Origin: Nitrospiraceae bacterium
GTDB lineage: Bacteria > Nitrospirota > Thermodesulfovibrionia > UBA6902
NCBI GenBank assembly: GCA_003599505.1
Contig: QZKO01000078.1
Coordinates: forward strand, 1-48,691
DNA length: 48,691 bases
Direction of reading: 5' to 3'
The notes below the pieces were generated by a model that made no database searches, was not told the DNA's origin, and was given only the letters and a program-made list of their open reading frames with translations. Position 1 is the first letter of the stretch, and each line of letters starts with the position of its first letter. Shown here one piece after another: positions 24,416 to 34,026 of the stretch. Made by a program: the position numbers and the translations under genes.

Positions 24416-25836
24416 CACACCGCTCCTTCTCTTTTGATTACAACCATTACTGTTTTTAACAGGATAACAACATCAAGCCATAAATTCCAGTTTCTCACGT
24501 ACCAGGAGTCAAGGGCGATCCTGTAGTCATAATCCGTATTGCTCCTTCCGCTGACCTGCCACAGACCTGTAATGCCGGGCTTCACGCCGAAACAGAGTTT
24601 CGCCTGTTCCCTGTAATACCTTTCTATCTCCGGCCTTGTGACAGGTCTGGGACCGACAAGGCTCATGTCCCCCTTAAGGACGTTGAACAACTGGGGCAAT
24701 TCATCGAGTGACGTCCTTCTTAAGAAGACGCCTATCGGCGTCGCCCGCGGATCGTTGCTCAGCTTCCGGTTTTTTTTCCATTCATCCCGCACCCCGGGAT
24801 TATTTCCCAGCACCGAGGCAAGTTGTTCATCCGCATTGTCGCACATAGTCCTGAACTTGTAGCATCTGAACGGCCTGTCATTTCTCCCGACACGCTCCTG
24901 GGAAAATATCGCGGGACCTTTTGAATTGAGCCTGATCAGGACCGCGATGACGAGCATCGGCAAGGCAAATATGGCGAGCAGGCAGAAACTGAAGAGAACA
25001 TCAAAAAATATTTTTATAATAATATTGAAGGGTCTTGCGAGGTTGTTTTTGAGCTCAAGCCCGATAGTCTGTTCCTGGAAGAAATGCTGAAGGTTTGTAC
25101 CGAGCACGGATATCCCGAAGAGGTCCGGGATAAGCAGGATGTTCCGGGTCCTGTGCTGAAGTTTGTTGATAAGGGAAAAGATCTTTTCCCTGCCGCACCC
25201 GGGCATCGCGATGATGACGTCATCAATGCCGCATCTGCCGATATATTTATGCGCGTTGTCCACTCCGCCGTGTATCCTTACGCCCCCGATCTTTCCCCCG
25301 ATCTTGAGGGGGTCGTCATCGAGGAACCCCACGACATCCAGCCCGAGGTTCGGGTCCCGCTTCAGCGCCCTGAAGATGAGCTCTCCTGTCTTGCCGGCGC
25401 CGATGACAAGCGCCTTGCTTTTGAGCAGGCCCAGGTATATAAGCAGCCTTTTTACATTAATCCTGACGACCGGGAGAACAGGAAAGGAAATAACGCCCAT
25501 AACTACCAGCGTTATTCTTGACACCCGCTCTCCGAACTTGCCGAGATAGAGTATCGCAAATACCCCGAGAGTCGAAAAAACAGCGACTTTCCATAAGGTC
25601 TTTACCTCATCCCAGAAGGAAAACCTTTTAGCATACAACCCCTCATAGAAGAAGAAAAAACTCCAGACAGGGAATATCCACCAGAAGTATGTAAAATCTA
25701 TCTGAGGGAATTCGGGAAGAGAAAAAAAGGAAGGCAGAAGACGGCCCCTCATAACTATAGCGCTCTGCAGGGTAATCAATACGGTTGCGATGTCCGTAAG
25801 GAAAAGCAGTAACATGCCGAATCTCTTCATACCCAT
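24415..25836 (-). CDS. Undecaprenyl-phosphate sugar phosphotransferase (WbaP-type)
   Basis: This 473-residue enzyme starts lipid-linked polysaccharide assembly by moving a sugar phosphate onto undecaprenyl phosphate. Four N-terminal TM segments are followed by a Rossmann-like CoA-binding domain ([18 protein letters not shown]) and, after a fifth TM, the catalytic bacterial sugar transferase domain: [65 protein letters not shown] 25836 (or 25830) is chosen because the longer frame runs through the divergent aminotransferase gene. A canonical promoter ends 7 nt upstream. The sugar (Gal or Glc phosphate) is not decided, and no other EPS genes are near. Confidence 0.9.
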   Translation of the reverse strand: MGMKRFGMLLLFLTDIATVLITLQSAIVMRGRLLPSFFSLPEFPQIDFTYFWWIFPVWSFFFFYEGLYAKRFSFWDEVKTLWKVAVFSTLGVFAILYLGKFGERVSRITLVVMGVISFPVLPVVRINVKRLLIYLGLLKSKALVIGAGKTGELIFRALKRDPNLGLDVVGFLDDDPLKIGGKIGGVRIHGGVDNAHKYIGRCGIDDVIIAMPGCGREKIFSLINKLQHRTRNILLIPDLFGISVLGTNLQHFFQEQTIGLELKNNLARPFNIIIKIFFDVLFSFCLLAIFALPMLVIAVLIRLNSKGPAIFSQERVGRNDRPFRCYKFRTMCDNADEQLASVLGNNPGVRDEWKKNRKLSNDPRATPIGVFLRRTSLDELPQLFNVLKGDMSLVGPRPVTRPEIERYYREQAKLCFGVKPGITGLWQVSGRSNTDYDYRIALDSWYVRNWNLWLDVVILLKTVMVVIKREGAV

Positions 25837-25843
25837 ACGCAAA

Positions 25844-25872
25844 ATTATAGTAATTAAACGGCAATTGGTCAA
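25844..25872 (-). promoter_or_regulatory. Canonical promoter of the WbaP-type gene, near-leaderless
   Basis: On the minus strand TTGACC (25867-25872) and a perfect TATAAT (25844-25849) are separated by exactly 17 nt. Only 7 nt separate the -10 box from ATG 25836, so transcription should begin at or next to the start codon. No Shine-Dalgarno precedes it. Confidence 0.65.
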
Positions 25873-25932
25873 TCGATAGCAAGCCAAGCCGGTAACCTGG
25901 AAAATCCCCGGGCGCCGTGATAAACTGGTTCC

Positions 25933-26802
25933 GTGATTTATCTTAATAACAGGCTCGTGCCTGAAAAAAAGGCCCTTGTCTCTGTTTTTGATCACGGTTT
26001 TCTCTACGGAGACGGGATATATGAAACGATGCGCGCGTATAAGGGCGTTGTCTTCATGCTTGATGAACACCTGGAGAGGCTGTTCAGGTCCGCGTCCATG
26101 ATCGCCCTGAAAATACCCATGGCCCCTGAGGCGATCAGGAAGGCGGTTTATCAGACACTGAAGGCAAACGGCCATAAAGAAGCGGTCATAAGGATCAGCA
26201 TATCGCGGGGAAAAGGCCCCATAGGCCTTGACCCTGATCTTTGCCCGTCACCTACGTTTGTTGTAATGTCGGGAGAATTCAGAAAGCATCCCGGGCGGCA
26301 TTACCGTAAAGGAGTAAAGCTCGCGATAGTAGAAACGAGGCGGAATTACAGCGGAGCTTTAGACCCCCGTATAAAATCCCTGAATTTTTTAAACAACATC
26401 CTCGCGAAAATAGAAGCAAAAAAGAGAGGGGCATACGAGGCCGTTATGCTGAATTACAGGGGGTATGTCGCGGAAGGGACCATATCAAACATCTTTTTCA
26501 TAAAGGACCGTGTCCTCTGCACCCCGGCCGCCGGCGTCGGGATACTCGACGGTATAACAAGGAGAATAATTATTGACTCGGCAAAGGAACTGGGGATCGG
26601 GGTCAGGGAAGGGCGGTTCAGGAAAGAGGATATCTATCATGCGCGGGAAGTCTTCATTTCAAACACGACGATGGAGGTCATGCCGGTGGCGGAGGCGGAC
26701 CATATAAAAATAGGCACAGCCCCGGGGGAGATGACCCTGGCGCTTCATCAGGCATATAAAAAGAAAGTCAATGAGTTTATAAAAAGTAGTCCGCGAGATT
26801 AA
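25933..26802 (+). CDS. PLP-dependent aminotransferase, class IV (IlvE/Dat type)
   Basis: This 289-residue enzyme starts with GTG (MIYLNNRLVPEKKALVSVFDHGFLYGDGIYETMRAY). The PLP-binding Lys is in DPRIKSLNFLNNILAKIEA, the substrate-side Glu in GYVAEGTISNIFFI, and the phosphate-binding region in GILDGITRRIII and EVFISNTTMEVMPVAEAD. IKSLN is closest to D-amino-acid or branched-chain aminotransferases; aminodeoxychorismate lyases usually have KHLNRL. It could act in branched-chain amino acid synthesis or D-amino acid formation. It is divergent from the WbaP-type gene, and its 3' end overlaps the convergent HD-GYP gene by 26 bp. Confidence 0.88.
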   Translation: MIYLNNRLVPEKKALVSVFDHGFLYGDGIYETMRAYKGVVFMLDEHLERLFRSASMIALKIPMAPEAIRKAVYQTLKANGHKEAVIRISISRGKGPIGLDPDLCPSPTFVVMSGEFRKHPGRHYRKGVKLAIVETRRNYSGALDPRIKSLNFLNNILAKIEAKKRGAYEAVMLNYRGYVAEGTISNIFFIKDRVLCTPAAGVGILDGITRRIIIDSAKELGIGVREGRFRKEDIYHAREVFISNTTMEVMPVAEADHIKIGTAPGEMTLALHQAYKKKVNEFIKSSPRD

Positions 26803-28183
26803 TATTAAATTGTTTCAGGTTCATTGCTTTTATGATGGTCCTCACGTATGCGTCATTACCGTCCTTCTCCATGAGGTCCGTGACGCGCCCCTTCGTCAGG
26901 TCCCCCCTGTTATCTGAAATTATCATCACCCTGGGCCTCGACAGGAAAAGGTGGTTGTTTTCATAGACGATCCCGATCTCGTTTGTATCGAGCATGACAA
27001 GTGTTCCTATGGGGTAGACGCCTATCATGTTGACGAAAAATTTAAAAATCAGGGGGTCTATTTCCTTTCCGGTAGTTTCCATCATGATGCTTAACGCCTT
27101 GTCCTGCGATATGGGGACTTTACTGTACACGCGCGCGGAAGTCATGGCGTCATATTTGTCCGCGACGGTCACTATCCTGCTGAACAGGTCTGTCGCCGAC
27201 GGGTTTTTCAGCTTCGGATAGCCGGAGAGATTAAAATTCACGTGATGCTCAAACGCGACAATGGAGGCCTTTACGGTCAGGTCGTCAAGGTTCCTCATCT
27301 TCAGAAGGGACCTGACCCCCCATTGAGGATGCTTCTTCATTACGCCCCATTCATTGTCATTCAGGCTCCCGGGTTTGTTGAGGATTTCGTGGGGGACCTC
27401 TATCTTTCCGATATCGTGGAAGATTGCCACCATGCCGAGTTCGATCAGCATGGCCCGGTTAAGCCCGAGTTTGTGTCCAAGTGCCACGGAAAGAATGCTT
27501 ACGTTCGCTGAATGGTAATAGGTATATTCATCATAGTCTTTTATTACGGTCATTCCCAAAAGCAGTTGTTCCTGCTCGACAAGGCGGTCCACGAGGGACG
27601 CTACCACCCTTTTCGCCTTTTTGAGGTTTACCTTCTCCCCGCTCCGGACGCTGTGAAATATCCCTTTCGTATAAGAGACCGCGGAAAAGTACGTTTTCCT
27701 TACAAGTTTTTTTATGTCCAGATCGGCGTTTTCTTCGGAAACGTTCCTGATTTTCCGGATCTCGAGGCCGGGCAGTGAAGACAACTCCCCTTTCATTGAA
27801 TCAAAGGGGCGCTGCAGGAAGGACGAAGCGATAAAAACCCTTATGAACGTTTTCATGTCCTCGGGAACGAGTCCGGGTTTGATAATGACGGAGCCTAATT
27901 CCGCCTTCCTGAATTCCCTCAGGAGGAAATCGAAGTTCATGACGCATTCAGGAGAATAACGGACGCGGAAGTCGTTCAGGTAAAAATATTCGCCCCTCAG
28001 CTCAAGTGCCAGGGTCTTTTCATTTATGAGAAGCTCCGCGGCCGAGGACACAAACTTGTCGATCAGGGAAACAAACGCGTGGTTGTTCATGCTGTGTATC
28101 TGCGCCGTGCGCAGCAGCACCGCGATCTGGTTGATAAAGTCCGCCGCGCCGCCCTGAAGCTCTGTAGTTTCCTTAACTCCCAT
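26777..28183 (-). CDS. HD-GYP domain protein, probable cyclic dinucleotide phosphodiesterase
   Basis: This 468-residue protein has an N-terminal part of about 200 residues without a recognised domain. The HD-GYP domain from about 215 reads YHSANVSILSVALGHKLGL, AIFHDIGKIEVP (HD), HPQWGVRSLL, AFEHHVNFNLSGYPK (GYP) and RIVTVADKYDAMTS. All metal-binding motifs are intact, so c-di-GMP hydrolysis is plausible. Its start overlaps the HEAT-repeat gene end by 11 bp, so the two form a unit. No receiver domain is present, so input may come from the HEAT partner. Confidence 0.9.
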   Translation of the reverse strand: MGVKETTELQGGAADFINQIAVLLRTAQIHSMNNHAFVSLIDKFVSSAAELLINEKTLALELRGEYFYLNDFRVRYSPECVMNFDFLLREFRKAELGSVIIKPGLVPEDMKTFIRVFIASSFLQRPFDSMKGELSSLPGLEIRKIRNVSEENADLDIKKLVRKTYFSAVSYTKGIFHSVRSGEKVNLKKAKRVVASLVDRLVEQEQLLLGMTVIKDYDEYTYYHSANVSILSVALGHKLGLNRAMLIELGMVAIFHDIGKIEVPHEILNKPGSLNDNEWGVMKKHPQWGVRSLLKMRNLDDLTVKASIVAFEHHVNFNLSGYPKLKNPSATDLFSRIVTVADKYDAMTSARVYSKVPISQDKALSIMMETTGKEIDPLIFKFFVNMIGVYPIGTLVMLDTNEIGIVYENNHLFLSRPRVMIISDNRGDLTKGRVTDLMEKDGNDAYVRTIIKAMNLKQFNINLADYFL

Positions 28184-29813
28184 ATTCCAGTTTCCTTATG
28201 GCATTAAGTGAAAATTCCCTGAGCAGCTTATTGCCGCATGTCTTATACCTGTTCAGGAGCTCAAGCGCGTCCCTTTTTTCAAGCAGGCCGAGACAGTACG
28301 CGGCGCAGGCCCTGTTCTCCGCTTTTTTCGCGCTGAAGAAGGACCTTCTCTTCAGTATCCTGACGAGAAAATCATAAACGCTGTCGTCGCGCCAGAGGGA
28401 CAGGGTCTGAAAGCACTCTTTTTTCTCATTGAAGTCTTTTCCGTTAAATGTCCTGCCTGTTATATGTCCTATAAGCAGCTCTCTCGCTGATTCCGAACGG
28501 ATTTGCCCGAGGGCTGCAAGGACGGTCTTTCTTATCTGCGGCTGCGTATCTTCGAGGCCGCCCCTGAGGTCTTCAAGGACACTGTCCCCGCCGATCTCCC
28601 CCAGGGTCCGTATGACCTCTTTCCTTACCCTTATATCCTTGTGAGGCAGCAGCTTTAACAGGGGCTTTACCGCTTTTTTGTCCCCGATCTTCCTCAGTAT
28701 GTGAACAATGTTTCTGACAACATACCACCTGGGGTCATTCAGCTCCTGAAACAGGAGCGAAACATCCTTTTTCCCTATATGGACAAGCGCGTCTACGACC
28801 ATCCTGCGGGCGGAGATGCTCTTCAGCTCGGCCAGGATTTTCATGAGAGGCAATATGGCGTTGGTTTTTAGATGACCGGCAAAATTCCTGAAAGTGGGTT
28901 CATCGATCTGCCCCCCTTTATCAAGCATTTCCCCTACAATGGTCAGGATTGAATGCCCCCCGGCGTACAACATGACTTTCGATAAATGTTTTTTTGCCTC
29001 CTCATGGATATCGCTTTGGAGCATTTGTTCCATATTGGCCTGCGCCTCCACGACTGTGCCGAGGTTTCCCCCTGTTACGGAAAATTCGACAGCCCGCATG
29101 AAGTGGTTTGCTATTTCACTGCATTCCCCCGGTCCTTCAGCGGCAAGGAAAAGCTCAAACAGGATATTGAATAATTTCCCGGTCTTGTCATGCGCCTCTT
29201 TTTCGAGCTCGCTGAAGAACGACCTGAAATCGTCGTCCGTAAGCGAAAATATCGTGAGGTCTTTTATGGCCCCGCCGTTGCCCGCGTTGTCTTCGAAGGT
29301 CTTCAGCGGCTCCTCTTCACTGCCGGGGGCTTTCTGCCTTACCTCCCGCACCGCCTTTTCTTCAAGCTCTTCTCCTTCAGCAAGGAAAGAATCCTCAACA
29401 ACATAACTGATGTTCTCGAAGTTTTTTTCCCATAAGATAGTTACAAGGTCGTCTTCCATATCCATGTCGAAATCCCGTGAGATAATCCTCAGGAAGTCGC
29501 CCAGCTCTGCATGGGTCATCCCCTTTTTAAACGTGAGCTCACGCACCCCGTCCTTAAAGAACAAAAGGGCAAGGTTGTCCATTCTTTCGGGATTATGATA
29601 AACGGATTCGGAATTATAAAAGATGCTGTTTTTGCCGAACTGGAGCCGGAGGGTGTCCGCGTTACCGAAAAAATCATCAAACCTGTCATACACTTCCTGC
29701 ATGGTTTTCATGCAAACCGGGTTATTCTGCGGATACAGCCTTGAAATCTTCCTTGCCTTCGGGATGATCCGGATTATATTTTTAACCTTGTCTAATTCTT
29801 CATTTGTTTCCAT
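28173..29813 (-). CDS. HEAT-repeat protein
   Basis: This is a 546-residue soluble protein. An N-terminal region (1-190, MTHAELGDFLRIISRDFD, acidic linker GEELEEKAVREV) shares its layout with the N-terminus of the HD-GYP partner (RLQFGKNSIFYNSESVYHN versus LELRGEYFYLNDFRVRY). The C-terminal half carries HEAT repeats: DPRWYVVRNIVHILRKIGD, HKDIRVRKEVIRTLGEIG, DTQPQIRKTVLAALGQI. It is probably a protein-interaction scaffold. It is the first gene of a two-gene unit with HD-GYP, so it may control that enzyme. No catalytic motif is seen. Confidence 0.85.
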   Translation of the reverse strand: METNEELDKVKNIIRIIPKARKISRLYPQNNPVCMKTMQEVYDRFDDFFGNADTLRLQFGKNSIFYNSESVYHNPERMDNLALLFFKDGVRELTFKKGMTHAELGDFLRIISRDFDMDMEDDLVTILWEKNFENISYVVEDSFLAEGEELEEKAVREVRQKAPGSEEEPLKTFEDNAGNGGAIKDLTIFSLTDDDFRSFFSELEKEAHDKTGKLFNILFELFLAAEGPGECSEIANHFMRAVEFSVTGGNLGTVVEAQANMEQMLQSDIHEEAKKHLSKVMLYAGGHSILTIVGEMLDKGGQIDEPTFRNFAGHLKTNAILPLMKILAELKSISARRMVVDALVHIGKKDVSLLFQELNDPRWYVVRNIVHILRKIGDKKAVKPLLKLLPHKDIRVRKEVIRTLGEIGGDSVLEDLRGGLEDTQPQIRKTVLAALGQIRSESARELLIGHITGRTFNGKDFNEKKECFQTLSLWRDDSVYDFLVRILKRRSFFSAKKAENRACAAYCLGLLEKRDALELLNRYKTCGNKLLREFSLNAIRKLEYGS

Positions 29814-29969
29814 AAACAGGCGCCCGCCCGAACATAAAAGTACACACTTTATATCGGAATAAACTCCCTGTATATTAAATCCTGTAAAAAGCTTTGCCGT
29901 TTACAAATGCGGATAACGCCGATAAAACAATAAGTTGCTCCAGTTTGATATTGTTCCGGACAGCCCGCG
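29814..29969. other. Intergenic gap, no gene
   Basis: This 156-bp stretch separates glnE (downstream end) from the HEAT-repeat gene start. I see no ORF with an RBS and no clear repeat or terminator. Confidence 0.6.
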
Positions 29970-32855
29970 TTATCCGGATGAGGTCACGGTCTCCAGGACC
30001 TTTTTTCGTACCGCCGTCAGATGCTCCAGAAACTCTTCCCTGCTTTTATGCCCCATAAACAGATAGATGAAGCCGGCAAACTCCGAATCTCCGGTAATTA
30101 CATGCTCTTCATTCAGTCTCATAATCGTTTCAAGGTCCCTCAGATATTCATAAGAAGCTGAAAGGGCTTTCCCCGTGTCAGGGGCGAGGATGCCTTTTTT
30201 TATCATACGCCGTATCGCTGTAGCAGTGTCCTGGACCAGTATTTCAGGCGCGCGCTCCGCGTTATTAAGCTGCATCTGCTGGACGTAAAACTCTATCTCT
30301 TCTATCCCCCCCGGTCCGAGTTTTATGTCTATCCCTTTTGATTCAAGGGACAATTCTCTTACAATCCTTTCTCTCATGGTCCTTATATCGTCTCTTGTAA
30401 GCTCCATCCCCCTTTTCAAAATCACTTCCTTCGCTGTCTCCATGAATAACCTCGCGGAATTCATGTTACCGGCAACAGGTCTTGCCCTGAGAAGAGCCTG
30501 AATTTCCCATGGATGGGCATGGTGGAGATAATAATCTCTGTAGCCCCTGATATTTTTTAAAAGCGTCCCCCTGGCGCCGTCAGGACGAAGCCTGGTGTCC
30601 ACATTGTAGATTATTCCCTTCTCCGTATAAGCTGAAAGGGTTTTCAGTATTTTCTCGGCAAGTTTCAGGTCCTCCTGCTGTTCCGAAAGAAAGACAATAT
30701 CGAGGTCGGAGCCGAAGGTCAGTTCCCTGCTGCCGAGCTTCCCCATGCCGAGAACAGAGAAACCGGCGCGGGAATTCAGGGGGTTTGAGCATCTTTCCGT
30801 GATCATCCTGATTACAGCGTCCGCAAGGTGCGACAAACACTTTACCAGATAATTCACCTTTATGACGCGCATAAGGAAAAAACTCCCGAGCCGTATCTCC
30901 TCAAAATTTTTATACTCTGCGGTCCCCGTCTCAATATGTCCGGGGGAGATGCTCCGTTCAAGTTCTTCCCTTGTCCTTCTGAAAGTCTTCCTGATAATAT
31001 TGCCTTCAAGCAGAAGGTCGAGGTATCGCGGGCTGCTCATGAAGACCCTTGTCAGGTACGTGCTCAGGGAAAATATCTTCATGATGCCTTCTGCTAATTC
31101 CTTTCTCTCCATAAGGCCGGTAAGATATGTCTCTTTGATGCCGAATGACGTAAAAAAAGTGTCGAGCCCCTTGAGCGCCCTGTCAGGACTTTCCGAATTC
31201 AGCGCCTTTTCAATGAGCAGGGGGAGGGCCTTTCTCATCACGGCGCGCTCCCGCTGTGTTTTGAAAAGCTCAAACTGGTCTCTTATACCCTTGAGGTCCG
31301 TCAGGCCTGTAAACGGAGTTTTTAACCCCCTGAAAGAGAGATACTCAACAAGCTCGCTGTCGCTCAGGTCTCCTTCAAGGAGCGTAAGGGTTTCCGCGTG
31401 GACGTCTTCCTCTGTGCCGAGAAGAGAGTTGTACATATTTTTTATCTTCATTCTCCTGACTCTCAGGCCTGAAAGAAACGCGTTGATTGAAGGGAAGCCC
31501 GACTGTACGGCAAGGGCCTTCAAATCCTCTTCAGACGCGGGCAGGGAATGTGTCTGAAGGTCGTCCTTCATCTGAAGGAGATGTTCAATGCGTCTCAGAT
31601 AAAGATAATTATCCCAAAGCGTGATGAGGTCTTCTTCCGGCGCCAGCCCTATCCATCTCAGAGACTGTATTGCGTTTAAAAGTCTGTGGGTCCTGAGGCT
31701 TCCATACTCATTTCCATAAATAAGCTGAAAGGTTTGAATAAAGAATTCAGCCTCCCGTATGCCCCCGTAACCTCGCTTTATGTCGTCTTTTGAAAATACG
31801 GTATCTATTTTTTTCTTTAACCCTTTAATCTCTTCCACGTCTGAATAGTCCATTGTCTTCTTCCAGACAAAGGGTTCAAGCGTCTCCATGAACGACCTGC
31901 CGAGCCGCACGCTGCCGGCAACAGGCCGTGCTCTTATCAACGCCATACGCTCCCATGTGCGCCCCCATGTTTCATAGTATGCCCGGTAGGACTGCAGGGG
32001 AAGGGCGATCTCTCCTTTTTCTCCCTGCGGCCTCAGGCGGAGGTCTACTCTGTAGCCTATGCCGTCTTCCGTATTCCTTGAAAGCAGTATGTTAAAGAGC
32101 TCCATGACTTTGAAATAGAATTCACCGCTTCCGACCCTGTTCATCCTGACGCCCGAGGGGCTCAGGATACCCGACGTCTGTCCTTCTTCGTCCGAATAAA
32201 CCGCCATGAGGTCCACATCGGAGCTGTAATTGAGCTCCTCTCCTCCCAACTTCCCTAAAGCGATAAGGGCGAACTCTCCGCCTGACGCCGGGTCTCCGAA
32301 TTTCCGGAGGTTGATCTTTAAGGAATACTGAAGCGCAAAATGGATGACGGCTTCCGCAAGATACGTAAGCTCATCCATTGAAGAAAGGGTGTCTGTCAGG
32401 CCTGTAATGTCTCTCAGTGTAATCCTCAGGAGGTATCGTTTTTTAAATAACCTTATCAACTGCATGACGTCCGGCATATTCATTTCACCATCGAATGAAA
32501 GCTCCTTATTGCCGCTTGAGAAAAGAAACTTCTTCGTGACAGGCTCTTTCATTTCCTTTAGCGCACGGAGCAGTTCTTCGGGGTTTGAGATGCAATAATT
32601 TGCAAGGAACCGGCTGACGGCAAAGAGCTTCGCGATTTCGTTCAGATAAGGCAGAAAGCGCTCCCTGTCGGAGGCTGCCTCCGCGAGCCTGTGAAGACTT
32701 ATCTCCGCCCTTTTGGGATCAGAGGCGGCGCTGGATGCCTCTGATATCGCCTTTGTCATCCCCGTGCCGGTATTCATATAGTTTATAGTATAAGATATTT
32801 CGGGATTGACCGGCGCTCCCTCAAGTTCCAGGGATGGGCGTTGCTCTTTGTGCAA
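29970..32855 (-). CDS. glnE: Bifunctional glutamine synthetase adenylyltransferase/deadenylase
   Basis: At up to 961 residues, this enzyme adenylylates GlnA when nitrogen is abundant and removes AMP when it is scarce. Two nucleotidyltransferase domains are visible: ALGKLGGEELNYSSDVDLMAVY in the first half (deadenylase) and GMGKLGSRELTFGSDLDIVFL in the second (adenylylase). Each is followed by VDLRLRPQGEKG or VDTRLRPDGARG, and a GGIREAEF/GGIEEIEF helical block follows. The start is uncertain: TTG 32855 lacks a good RBS, and the first ATG is at 32777. It is divergent from glnB, whose product regulates GlnE in known systems. Confidence 0.94.
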   Translation of the reverse strand: MHKEQRPSLELEGAPVNPEISYTINYMNTGTGMTKAISEASSAASDPKRAEISLHRLAEAASDRERFLPYLNEIAKLFAVSRFLANYCISNPEELLRALKEMKEPVTKKFLFSSGNKELSFDGEMNMPDVMQLIRLFKKRYLLRITLRDITGLTDTLSSMDELTYLAEAVIHFALQYSLKINLRKFGDPASGGEFALIALGKLGGEELNYSSDVDLMAVYSDEEGQTSGILSPSGVRMNRVGSGEFYFKVMELFNILLSRNTEDGIGYRVDLRLRPQGEKGEIALPLQSYRAYYETWGRTWERMALIRARPVAGSVRLGRSFMETLEPFVWKKTMDYSDVEEIKGLKKKIDTVFSKDDIKRGYGGIREAEFFIQTFQLIYGNEYGSLRTHRLLNAIQSLRWIGLAPEEDLITLWDNYLYLRRIEHLLQMKDDLQTHSLPASEEDLKALAVQSGFPSINAFLSGLRVRRMKIKNMYNSLLGTEEDVHAETLTLLEGDLSDSELVEYLSFRGLKTPFTGLTDLKGIRDQFELFKTQRERAVMRKALPLLIEKALNSESPDRALKGLDTFFTSFGIKETYLTGLMERKELAEGIMKIFSLSTYLTRVFMSSPRYLDLLLEGNIIRKTFRRTREELERSISPGHIETGTAEYKNFEEIRLGSFFLMRVIKVNYLVKCLSHLADAVIRMITERCSNPLNSRAGFSVLGMGKLGSRELTFGSDLDIVFLSEQQEDLKLAEKILKTLSAYTEKGIIYNVDTRLRPDGARGTLLKNIRGYRDYYLHHAHPWEIQALLRARPVAGNMNSARLFMETAKEVILKRGMELTRDDIRTMRERIVRELSLESKGIDIKLGPGGIEEIEFYVQQMQLNNAERAPEILVQDTATAIRRMIKKGILAPDTGKALSASYEYLRDLETIMRLNEEHVITGDSEFAGFIYLFMGHKSREEFLEHLTAVRKKVLETVTSSG

Positions 32856-32921
32856 GTTTAAGGTTTATCCCAAAGTTCGGGGGAATCTGTTAATATAATT
32901 TTCCTGAATGATGTTGAATAA

Positions 32922-33278
<357 letters not shown>

Positions 33279-33282
33279 AAGC

Positions 33283-33298
33283 GCAGGGCCTGCTTTTT
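33283..33298 (+). terminator. Candidate weak intrinsic terminator after glnB
   Basis: GCAG-GGC-CTGC forms a short 4-bp stem followed by TTTTT, 5 nt after the glnB stop. The stem is short for a factor-independent terminator. Confidence 0.3.
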
Positions 33299-33354
33299 GT
33301 CAAGCCGCCGGATTTTTATAAATTACGGGCAATGATCAATTCCATTACGAAGAA

Positions 33355-34026
33355 TTAATTGTAAGATACTATCAGTGTTGTGTAGCCTTCGTTTGCGAGT
33401 CTTGACGCGGTCGTGTAAGCGCCCTCGCGGTCGCCAAACCTGCCTATCCTTACCCTGTAGAACGTCTGGTTATCCTTTAAAAAAGTGGTCAGATAAACAT
33501 CGCTGTATTTGATCTCAAGTCCCTGTTTCAGCCTGTCCGCGTTTGATTTATCGATAAAAGAGCCCACCTGAATCGTCAGCGCGCCTGCGGGAAGAGAAGG
33601 TGAATATTCGATCCTCTTTACATAACGCATATCCCTGCCGAGATGCTCAATCTTTACTAACCCTACGCCTTTGTTCGCGAAATCGATCTCCCTTGCGGCG
33701 CCGTATGAAAGGTCCAGGTCCCTTCCCGGTATGAACGGCCCCCTGTCATTCACAATTACGACAACGGATTTATTACTGTCGGGGTTGGTGACGCGCAGCT
33801 TTGTTCCGAAATCCATCTCCTTGTGCGCGCAGGTCAGGCCGTACATGTCGTACCTCTCTCCCGACGAAGTCGGCCTGCCGTGGAAGTCCTGCCCGTACCA
33901 CGAGGCAGTGACATAGCCTTCTGCCGGGGGCCGGTACCCGACCGGGGCGAGAGAGGCGCAGGAGGAGAGGAGGATGGTTAGGAGGAAAATAGCTGAGTGT
34001 TTTATCAACTTATATCGAATCATCAT
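33355..34026 (-). CDS. rlpA: RlpA-like septal lipoprotein with SPOR domain
   Basis: This 223-residue lipoprotein has a signal peptide with lipobox LLSSC. A double-psi beta-barrel RlpA domain follows (GYVTASWYGQDFHGRPTSSGERYDMYGLTCAH, MDFGTKLRVTN, VVVIVNDRGPFIPGRDLDLSYGAA). The C-terminus is a SPOR domain (ALTIQVGSFIDKSNADRLKQGL..FYRVRIGRF), which binds denuded septal peptidoglycan. Known RlpA proteins are lytic transglycosylases or structural septal proteins. Its ATG overlaps the stop of the DNA methyltransferase gene by ATGA, an unusual partner for an envelope gene. Confidence 0.92.
   Translation of the reverse strand: MMIRYKLIKHSAIFLLTILLSSCASLAPVGYRPPAEGYVTASWYGQDFHGRPTSSGERYDMYGLTCAHKEMDFGTKLRVTNPDSNKSVVVIVNDRGPFIPGRDLDLSYGAAREIDFANKGVGLVKIEHLGRDMRYVKRIEYSPSLPAGALTIQVGSFIDKSNADRLKQGLEIKYSDVYLTTFLKDNQTFYRVRIGRFGDREGAYTTASRLANEGYTTLIVSYN

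Noticed and set aside
24415-26175. 586-residue form of the WbaP-type protein
   Set aside because: The extra 113 residues lie antisense to the aminotransferase gene and upstream of the promoter at 25844-25872.
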